Below are positions 55,216-64,000 of a DNA stretch of 64,000 nt, in pieces. The notes under the pieces are model-generated. The model was not told the DNA's origin, made no database searches, and was given only the letters and a program-made list of their open reading frames with translations. The position numbers and the translations under genes are program-made. Source of the stretch: Gambelia wislizenii. Lineage: Eukaryota; Chordata; Lepidosauria; Squamata; Crotaphytidae. Positions within the stretch are counted from its first letter, which is position 1. Each line of letters starts with the position of its first letter. The stretch lies in assembly GCA_030847615.1 (NCBI GenBank), contig JAUMIR010000005.1, positions 57,935,001 to 57,999,000 on the forward strand, read 5' to 3'.

Positions 55216-56705
55216 TCTTCTATTACACAGCACAACATGACTGAGTTATGTCAAGGTTTTCTAGCTTGGATTTCTTTGATAATTATCCGTGACATTAAAT
55301 GAAAAGGCAATGGTAATGCTGGAAGGCACTGGGGCCATTTGCTGGTGGTTACCCACCAAAGAGCTCTTTATTTTAAAAGCCTAGTGTCATATCCCTTGTA
55401 AGTGGCACAGCAACAGCTGGGAAATATCAAGACAAAATGACAGGAAAGATTAACATGATGACTAAACTGCAGAATGTGCAGAGCTGAGGTCCAGGGAAAC
55501 ATTTATTAAGCAATAATGACCTTTCCTGAAGTCATTGTGTGATCAAATTTCAGAGTGCAGTATCAAAGTCCACCTCTCCTTTTGTTTTTATAATACTGCT
55601 AAGTTGCCTAGCTCATGCTGCACTTTCCCAACTTTCCCCTGCCTGCTGTCTTTTTTTTTTTAATGGAATCCAGTTTGCTTCTGAAAACAGAATAATGACC
55701 ATGAAAAAAGAAATGTATTGCAAATCAGTACCCACTCTGATTCCCAGGCTACAGAGAAAAGAATGTTTTGGCACTGCAGAAAGGAAATATCTTTTGTTTC
55801 AAGTCTAGTGGATATAAAATCACACGCGCACACCCACATTCAACCAAAAGGCAGAATCATTCTCCATGGACAAATCATGAATTAATCTAAACAGTGTACA
55901 TCTAGTAAAGAACAGAGATCTAAAATAGGCTCTGTAACATCTCATATTATTCAAACATCTGCTTGTTAAAGAACCCACAAACTTATTTAAATGTTGGATT
56001 AGTCTGAAATGGATTCACAACATCAGCACATTATATGTTTCATATCATAGGGACACTTCATACAGTACATTTTTTCCCTACATGAATTTAACCTGTGCAC
56101 CCAAATATGTTTAGGATTACAGCCTAAATATAGAAAACACAACTTACAACATGCTTAACAAAACAAACAAAAAAACACAAGAGATACCAGACCCAATGAG
56201 AAACTCAGACACCAACTCCAACTGTATTCCTGTGTCTAAACTGGCAACATTATTAAGAATTATGCCATCCACAACATCTCCAAAATGATATATGCCATCT
56301 TTTCCCAATAATGCCCTACAACACTAAATATGGCAAACAGGCAAACTAAATATGGCAAACAGTCTCTCGGGGGCGGAGATCAATACAAATCTGACACCAA
56401 AAAAGGCAATCATTTAAAAACCCACAAAAACAGCAGTAGTGTCTTAGGTCAGTCATCCTTGAACAAGTTGGCCATCCTTGAACAAAAGAGCCTCAACAGA
56501 TTCCAACAGCAAAGAGCAAAGAATTTACTAAGAGGTGTTATTCTATCTGAATGTTACTGTTGTAAATGGTAAAGTCGTATTTGAATTCCACATAAGACAT
56601 GGTAATGAAAAAGCTACCAAAACCTATTTTAACTGGATGAAGACTACATTGTTTCAAGGCACAAACTTGGGTGCTAGGATTTACCTATCACAATGGAAAA
56701 TAGAA

Positions 56706-56736
<31 letters not shown>

Positions 56737-59659
56737 TAGGGCACTTTCTCCCCACCCACACATCCAAAAGCTCTGTATCTCTCAGCAGAGCTGGGGAGGG
56801 GGTGGGGGAGGCCTAGAGTGTGTCCTGCCTATTAATTTGGAAATTCATGGAACTCATCAGGTGCTTTCCCAAGAAATAGGTTGTCCAAATATATGTCCAA
56901 GAAATATTCACCTGCTGGTGAATGAGGATCAGCTTTTCCAAACCAACACTACCCAGGTGTGTCAAGCTACAGTGTCAGAGTATAGCTGAGATTCTGTTGC
57001 ACACTGGTGGAGCAGAACTCTCTCCCAATGTATTTTCCCCTACCCTGTGGGTGCTTTGGCCTAGCTTCTGGGTTTACCCTCCTGGACCTCCAATGAGGTT
57101 GGTTATGCAGATGTGGGCTGGCAAACTGACATTGCATGGGGAGGGGAATGTTTCATTGAGCAAGGATGTACAGAATTACTCCTTTCACAATAAGAGAAAA
57201 AATAATGGGAGCTTATACTAGTCTACATCACCAAATGTAGACTAGAATTCTGCTCTGTAACTCTAATCACTTCTAGTCATGTTTTCTGGGGATGATAGGG
57301 GTTGTGATACCATTGTGATGGCAGTGCTGGATTGAGGAAGGCTTCCCTAAATCCTCTCCATAAAGCTACAAAGGGGTTCAGTGTTACAGTGAGCAGAGAA
57401 GAGCCAAAAAGCAAAAGCTACCTGGATTTCTGATTAGAGCATGGAGTTTAAAGTACATGGGAGAAACAAGACACTTCCTTTTCTTTTCAGGATAAGCAAA
57501 GCAGCAATATATTCTCCCCTTTCCACAAGAAAAAACCTCCACATTGTATTCCCAAAGAATCAATGGTTATTAGGTGTTACCGCACCCATTTTCTCCCTTT
57601 TTTCTCTCTTCTGCCTAACCAGCCTCCTCCAGGAAGGAGGAGGGTGGAAAAGACAGCAGCTCTTTCTTCAGCTTTTAACAGCTTTTGGAGGTCAGGATGC
57701 TATTGGTTCAGCTTTGTGTGCGATATGGAGCTGTTCACTTAGCAACAGCAAGCAAAAGAAGCAGACAGCCTGGCCACCTGGTTCACTGAGCATCTGAGTG
57801 GTTTAAAAGATTTGCTTTTCTAGTGCGGAGAAACAACCCAGTTCTGAGAAATGTTCCCCCCTCCTGGGGGCTCCTATGAAGAATGTGGTGTCCAACACCT
57901 TAAAGTATATTACCTGGAGAAAGGAGCCTTAAGCCAGCACTTTTATCATGAGGAGGAGAACTTAATTAGAACATAACAGCAATAGGAAGTAACTAATTTT
58001 GGTGGTGTATGTTTTAAAAATGGGCTTTAAATCGTTATCTTTTGGCCTAAACAAACGAGGATGAACAAATGTATAAATCAGAGAATCGGAGAGAGAAAAA
58101 ATAGGAATGAAGCTACAGCTAAGTTTACATAAATATTTAAGCACTAGCATTTTATTTTAATGTTCCTTGTCCTAACCAACTTTTCTCCATGCAACGGACT
58201 TCAACTGTGACATTCTTCAAAAACATTTTCTCAATAATAACAATAATATCATATGCCTGTGTTTTCTGAAGATTTTTTTTCATTAGAGGAAGTTAAGTCC
58301 TGAAATAGGAGAGAGAAAAAAATCTCATCACAAATTGATTCCAGGACATAGATCCAAAATTTTAAAACAGCAGCGTCACCCTCGCGAATATTTGCTCTTA
58401 TAACTGAGTTCTCTCTATCTCATAGAATTCTTGTCAGTGGTCAAAAAGCCAATAAGCCAATCCTTCTGCGCTTGTTCTATGTGTTTGGGTGTGCACACAC
58501 AAGGGTGCACATGGGAAAAAGACATTAGTTTTGCACAGAGGCATTTTATACAAACTGTGAAAGGGGAAAAAAACACCAATTGTCTTGTTCTTACACTAGC
58601 AGAGATAAATCTCCTGATTCAGGGATGGTAAAGTCTCAGCGAGCTATCTTCACCTATTTAGATGTCCTGTCTCAACATAAAATGAGACAATTAGCAAGGC
58701 TTTGTCATATTCATAGTCTAGTTGGTACAGGACAGGCTGCTGCTGAAAGAAGGGCTCTGGAAAAGAGAAAGATAATACAGTAATTCTTTCTATGAAGTTA
58801 GGGGTGATGAAAGTATATGTGGATGACAATATTTTCACCTGCAGAATTCTAGTGGATATGATATAGACAAAGGCTACATATCGCAACCCATTTAGCTTCT
58901 GAAAAACAAACAGTTAATTAATACAGGGCTATTGTGTTCTGTGGTCTGGTTAGCTTTATACATACTATATACATTTGCTCATGTAAGTGTTGGGTCTCCT
59001 TTATTAACTCTCATTAGACCACAATTAAATACAATGATGATGCCAACATACTATGTGGGTTTCCACCATTTTCAACATGTTTCCTCATCTGCTTAGCTGT
59101 TAACAATCTGGAAAACCTTTCTTCTACCCCAAGTAAAGCTTGGTGTGGAAACCTTTTTATCCTTTTAACCCTCTCTGTGAAAGAATCATGGAAGTATTTT
59201 GTTAGATTTTCCTCATATTCTAAAATACAATAGGCATACTATGAAAGAAAGGAAATAGTACTTCCTCAGATAAATCATATATAATTATATATTCAGTAGG
59301 AAAAGTAAATCCTGTAATTTTCTAAAGACAGAGAGAGCTAGTGTTGGTTGGGCAAAGTCCAACATTTCCTTATGACTGAAGAAGCGCTGCTACAACAGCC
59401 ATAGTATAGCTGTAAAGATCTTCTTTATGGATTAATCAGGCACAGTTGGTGGCTCTCATGCCAGTCAGGCAGTGAATCCACTTTGGGTTTGAGCCAAAAT
59501 TTTAAAAGATCTATCCAGGTACTCAATCTAGTTGGGGATAACTAGACTGACAAGGGCAGGTCACAAGTTAAGATAAAGGTTGGGAGTTGTAAAGAATGAG
59601 AGTTGTCTTCTTTTCTGTCTGTCTGTAAGTCAAGGGTAGACAACACATCCTTTCCTCTA
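55216..59659. other. Long stretch without recognisable gene; (AAT)n at 56706-56735
   Basis: Frames up to 118 codons (57441-57797) show no domain or splice-like context I can support. The AAT microsatellite has 10 units. A cattagaggaagttaag region and the rest look unique. Confidence 0.4.
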
Positions 59660-59790
59660 AAACAAGAGATGGCAACCTTTGGCCCTACAGAATTTTTTGG
59701 ACTAGAACTCTCACAATTCTTTACCACTGGTCATGCTGGTGGGTGGGGGTGGATGGGTAAGCTGATGAGTTTTGAAAGCCAGAACACATG
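59660..59790. mobile_element. Degraded hAT-like MITE
   Basis: aagagatggcaacctttggccc and actagaactctcacaattc match the left half of 16087-16230; the right half is lost. Confidence 0.5.
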
Positions 59791-60134
59791 TAGGACCAAG
59801 TATTATATAGTCCTTCTCTGAAAGAACCAGCCTGCAAATAAGTCACCTCATGGAAACAACAAGACCAGGAATCCACGAGTCAACAAGTTTCCCCATTTGC
59901 CAGGCCAACCAGATCCCTGTTTCACAAGTCTCATTTCCACTGTATTTTCAAGCTGATAAGAAACAACAGGGTTCCTTTCCAAGCCGAGGGGCAGATTCAC
60001 ATGGCTTCTTACCTTCTCTATATCCTGTAGAACTGAGAAAAGGCTCTGCTTCTCTCCCAAGTCCTCTATGTATGCTGAAAGATAGAGGGTGAGGGACTGC
60101 TGACAACCACAAAATAACGGCTGGCTAAAACCTT
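59791..60134. other. Unassigned
   Basis: Nothing recognised. Confidence 0.4.
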
Positions 60135-60148
60135 AAAGCCACCGTATC
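60135..60148. repeat. Left L1 target-site duplication
   Basis: TTAAAGCCACCGTA, matching 63987-64000 with one difference. Confidence 0.8.
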
Positions 60149-60726
60149 CTACCCCAGGAAGCCTTCTTAGGAAGGTGGAAAGCAACGGAAGGCTGGTTAA
60201 AATACAAAGACTTAATAACTTGGCACAAAAATGACAAATGTACCTTTAAACTTGAGAAGGCATTGAAAAATCAGGAACCCATATACAATGGTTCACGTTT
60301 TTGCAATAAAAAACAGATTTGTAGAAGATAAGGAGAGATTAGGATTCAAAAAAGAGGAAAATGATTTGGACAAAATAATTTGAGATAACAAGAGAAAAAA
60401 GATAACAAAAATGTACATCCTATTATTAAAGAGAGACTCAGGGAACGAAACAGTAAAGGAAACTACGGTGAAATGGGCAACGGATATACAAGAGGCTGTT
60501 GGAATAGAAGAGTGGGGGGAAAGTGTGGATTAACACAAATTCACTCAACTGCGAGTCAAGACCTAAAAGAAAACTACCTAAAAATATGAAACAGATGGTA
60601 TCTGAGATCATTAAGGATCAGTAAGATATATAAACTGGAAAATAACAAATGCTGGAGGTGCGAGAAAGAAATCAGGTCAATGTACCATATATGGTGGAAG
60701 TGCCCTATAATTAGAAGATTTTGGAT
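60149..60726 (+). pseudogene. L1 ORF2 C-terminal region, first part
   Basis: Decayed frames can be read as NRFVEDKERLGFKKEENDLD, then KMYILLLKRDSGNETVKET and TVKWATDIQEAVGIEEW, and finally the cysteine/histidine motif CWRCEKEIRSMYHIWWKC with RRFW, characteristic of L1 ORF2 C-termini. Several stops and shifts. Function would be RNA binding in retrotransposition. Confidence 0.75.
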
Positions 60727-63550
60727 TTCTTCAAGCTCTGCCGTAGCCCTTTGGAGCGTCATGCTGAAGAAGATTGTAAATAAAGTTGGAGCAAGAACAC
60801 AACCTTGCTTCATTCCATTAGTTATTAGAAAGGGCTGTGAAAGAGCATCGCCATATCTGACTTGTCCGCACTGGCCCTCGTGTAGCAAGATAATCATTTT
60901 AAGGAATTTGGGGGGACATCCTAGTCTTTCCAGGATCTGCCACAGACCTTTTCTACTCACAGTGTCGAAGGCTGTGGTGAGGTCAACAAATGTTACATAG
61001 AGACCCTTGTTCTGCTCCCTACATTTCTCTTGCAGTTGTCTAAGGGCAAATACCGTATCTGTAGTACTCCTATTGGTTCTAAAGCCACATTGGCTTTTAG
61101 GAAGAAGTTCTTCTGCAATAGCAGGAACTAATCTGTTCAGGAGTATCCTTGCAAGGATTTTTCCAGCAATAGAGAGCAGTGTTATGCCTCAATAGTTTGA
61201 GCAATCGGATTTTGCTCCTTTTTTCTTGTACAGGGTGATGATGACTGCATCTTGGAGATCAGATGGCAGTTCCCCCTTTTCCCAGCAATTCATAAGGAGT
61301 TCGTGGAATTTATCATGGAGTACATGACCTCCGTGTTTCCAGATTTCAGGTGGGATTCCATCAATCTCAGCTGCCTTGCCGTTTTTCATCTGCTCTATGG
61401 CCTTGAGGGTCTCTTCCAAAGTGGGAGCTATGTCCAATTCATTTTTCACTGGTTTTTGTATTATATGTTGGATAGCTGAGCCTTGGACTACTCGGTTGGC
61501 ACTTTGAAAATGTTCAGACCATTGATTCAGGATGGAGGCTTTATCAGTAATTAATGTTTGACCATCTGTACTGTATAAGGAGCTCTGGACCTGATAAGTA
61601 GGTCCAAACACTGCTTTAAGAGCTTCATAAAATCCTCTAGAATCACCCAGATCTGCACAGCATTGTGTCTTTTCTGCTATATTGATCTACGAGTTGTTCT
61701 GTATGTCTCAAAGTTTTTGTTGAAGTTTACCACATGTGAGGTGGAAAGCTGCTTTTCTTACATGGCAACTTGGCTGGGCGAGGTATGCCTGGTGAGCAGT
61801 TCTCTTCTTTGCCAACAGCTCTTGGATCTCTTGGTTGTTTTCATCAAACCAGTCTTGATTTTTCTTATGGGAGAACCTGAGGGATTCTTCCGCAGACTGG
61901 AGGATACTGTTTTTGATATGTTGCCAAAGCACTGTAGGAGAAGAATCTGTAGGATGGTCTTCAAGTTTTGTTTGCAGGTTTGCCTGGAAGTTGTCTCTCA
62001 TGGTAGCTTGTTGAAGATTGTTGCCTTGGAGTCTCTTCTTTAACCTGCCACCCCTCTTAGGTTTGAACTTAAGATGAAGGTTTAGTTTACATCTTACGAG
62101 GCCATGATCTGTCTGGCATTCTGCACTGGGCATCACTCGAGTATGACGGACATCGCGAATGTTTCTCTGGCGGACTAGAACATAGTCAATGAGGTGCCAA
62201 TGTTTGGATCGGGGATGCATCCAGGTTGTCTTCAAGCTGTCTTTCTGCTGAAAGATTGTGTTTGTAATAGTCAGCTATTGTTCTGCACAGAACTCTAGCA
62301 GGAGGCGTCCGTTATCATTGCAATTTCCAACACCATGTTTGCCTAAGACACCTTTCCAGGCTTCGGAGTTCTTTCCTACTTTGGCATTGAAGTCACCAAG
62401 GATAATAATTTTATCTTCTACAGGGACTTTTTGTATGAGGTGGCGTAGGTCTGTGTAGAATTTGTCTTTCTCTACAGGGTTGGCTTGCATAGTTGGGGCA
62501 TATATACTAAAAAGAACAACATGTGGGAGGTATAAGGAAATAATGCGATCTGAGTGTCCTGTTGGCAAGGTTTCGAGTTTGGAGGCAATGGAGTTTTAAT
62601 CATGAAGCCTGCTCCTGAAAGATGTTTTTTGGTTTTGGGTTTGCCAGACCAGTAAAGTGTGTAGCCGGCTCTGTGTTCTTTAAGGCTGCCTTCCTCATGG
62701 AGACGAACTTCACTAAGAGCAGCAATGTCAATATTAAGTCGTGATAGTTCATGGGCTATTAGAGCAGAACTACGCTCAGGCCGTCCACTATCTTCAAGTC
62801 TCACATGGTTCTGATGTTCCAGCATGCAAGTGTCAGTTTATTTACACCTTTGGAGGCTGGTGTGCGCCTTTGTTTCTTTGCCTTGGTTTGACCACATCAG
62901 AAGATTTCCATTCGCCGCGGCTAGCCAACCAGGTAGTTGGGGATGAGCTTTCGTTAGGCCACCTTTTCTAGGCCCCTCTCCATATGGAGCAAGCAGTGCT
63001 CTCCTTAAAAAAGGCTGCTTGGTCGTTCAGGATGCTGCCGAACAAGACTGTCATCTCCTGGGTCAGCCTCGAGCGACCAAAGTCCTGAACTGCCTGCATG
63101 CAGGGTTGGGTCTGCAGCTTCCAGTGCATCTTTACACCTGCCGTTTCGTCCCTCGCCTATCGTTACAGGGCTTTTTTGGGGGGGGGAATTGGATTTGTCC
63201 TTCGAGCCTGTGCAATGGATTTTTCTGGTAGAGCACAGCGTGCACAGACCTGGCCTCACCTTTTAAACCAAAGGTTCATCTGCAGGCCTTGCAAGCATGG
63301 ACGGTAGCAGCGAGTTCCTCTGGTCATAGGTTTGATTACAGTTTCCTTTTCTTAGATGGTTGACCTTACAGGGTTGGACGAGCACCATCTGCCCGGGTTT
63401 GGGATTAGAGTTTTCCTTCTCCTAGGACGGTTGCCATAAGGCTAGAGAGCCCATCCTGCCCTTTGACACTCTTTGTCAGACCCTTCGGTTTTGACCTGTC
63501 TGGCATGGGAGATGCTACCGGTGGCTATTATGCCAACGCCAGCATTCAGC
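60727..63550 (-). mobile_element. RTE-like LINE with 5' end present, 3' end missing
   Basis: Minus strand. From right to left: a GC-rich 5' UTR (about 63550-62830), the APE endonuclease (about 62825-61950), a linker, and RT fingers to about 60727, where the sequence stops at ATAELEE before the FADD motif. The RT part is very similar to 14355-16085. Loss of the 3' end is unusual for a LINE, whose insertions normally start there. Confidence 0.8.
60730..62860 (-). pseudogene. RTE-like ORF2: APE endonuclease and N-terminal RT
   Basis: Pieces: 62825-62472 (HVRLEDSGRPERSSALIAHE, IAALSEVRL with the catalytic glutamate), 62568-62275 (ILGDFNAKVG, FSIYAPTMQ), 62235-61708 (KHWHLIDYVLVRQR, DHGLVRCKL with the catalytic histidine, then a basic linker), 61611-61189 (MKNGKAAEIDGIPPEIWK) and 60960-60730 (SRKGLWQILERLGCPPKFL, GMKQGCVLAPTLF). 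Frameshifts and a stop at about 61190 break it. The endonuclease motifs let one see the N-terminal half that the 14-kb copy lacks. Confidence 0.85.
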
Positions 63551-63986
63551 TATGCTAGAATGGTTACCAGTAACAGAATATTGGGCATGGAATATGAAAA
63601 GAAGCCCAGTATTTGAAATTTGAAAGATGGTTAACTGCAAAACTTATGAAATGTTTATTAAGAACAATGAACGTAAAATTTACTTTAAAATATTCTGAAG
63701 ACGGAAGAGAAATACGCATAACGAATATTTCGTTAACAATGCAGACAGTTAACCAAGCGAATCATAAATAAAAAGTAATTAAATATGGAGCAGATGGTGA
63801 AAGAACCTAAACAAATAGAAACAACCTCATTCTGGGTAATTAAGACTGGGGAAGTCTAGAGGATGAGTTATGTTTCAAAAAGATGGAAATATAAAAACAT
63901 CTATGTAGACTCTTAAGAATCATAACTGTACCATTTCATTATCCATACCTGATATGGGCCACAATTTTTATACATTAAAAAAAAAA
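63551..63986 (+). pseudogene. L1 ORF2 end, 3' UTR and poly(A)
   Basis: A tatgctagaatggttacc start reads YARMV, followed by ILGMEYEKKPSI and WLTAKLMKCLLRTMN after a frame change, compatible with the last part of L1 ORF2. An AT-rich 3' UTR follows and ends in 10 A. The L1 assignment rests mainly on the poly(A) and target duplication. Confidence 0.6.
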
Positions 63987-64000
63987 TTAAAGCCACCATA
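63987..64000. repeat. Right L1 target-site duplication
   Basis: TTAAAGCCACCATA directly after the A-run, at the very end of the window. Confidence 0.8.

Larger units (their letters stand above)
60149..63986 (+). mobile_element. 5'-truncated L1 containing an RTE-like insertion
   Basis: Plus-strand L1 in two parts (60149-60726 and about 63551-63986), ending in an A-run (63977-63986) and bracketed by a 14-bp duplication. The RTE-like LINE at 60727-63550 lies between. By comparison with usual L1 ORF2 length, roughly 60 codons between the parts are missing. Confidence 0.75.

Noticed and set aside
57441..57797. 118-codon plus-strand frame
   Set aside because: No domain or conserved motif recognised; likely random.

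Overview
The window looks like intergenic or intronic DNA from a squamate reptile, most likely an iguanian-type lizard. The basis is the repeat mix: tRNA-derived and 5S-rRNA-derived SINEs sharing a Sauria-type tail, RTE/Bov-B LINEs, CR1 LINEs ending in ATTCTATG-like repeats, a reptile-type L1, a DIRS-type tyrosine-recombinase retrotransposon, and several hAT-, Tigger- and Harbinger-like miniature DNA transposons. I recognise no host protein-coding exon, tRNA, rRNA gene or CRISPR array. Every long open frame that I can name belongs to a transposable element. Species assignment is inference; no database was searched.

Layout. 1-7.1 kb: SINEs, two related TIR miniature elements (1739-2788, 4049-4556) and a Tigger-like element (3725-3939). 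7.1-8.4 kb: two MITEs and a 3' fragment of an APE-type LINE (called RTE-like here) ending in (AG)n. 10.06-11.22 kb: a TIR element split by a solo LTR with a perfect 5-bp target duplication. 12.1-12.9 kb: a small templated-insertion-like rearrangement. 14.3-17.7 kb: an RTE-like LINE with an open 576-codon frame, then a CR1. 23.1-27.05 kb: a DIRS-type element with inverted terminal repeats, internal complementary region, gag and tyrosine recombinase, but without its reverse transcriptase/RNase H. 27.2-31.1 kb: another RTE-like copy, then Bov-B pieces broken by a SINE and by a hairpin-bearing tandem repeat. 35.9-39.7 kb: an almost complete CR1 whose 5' part is inverted relative to its 3' part. 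42.3-43.3 kb: a tandem duplication with a hAT insertion in one unit. 46.6-49.5 kb: a cluster of three related TIR elements. 51.3-55.2 kb: Bov-B, L1 and a palindromic retroposon-like element with a 16-bp target duplication. 60.1-64.0 kb: an L1 with 14-bp flanking duplications that contains a 5'-intact, 3'-truncated RTE-like element.

The elements do not form a pathway. What can be read is the insertion history: SINEs within TIR elements, a CR1 in a SINE, an L1 in a SINE, a SINE in Bov-B, an LTR in a TIR element and an RTE in an L1. The most useful observations are structural: the inverted CR1, the RTE/L1 composite, the internally deleted DIRS with intact replication landmarks, the 16-bp-TSD hairpin element and the 12-kb templated rearrangement.
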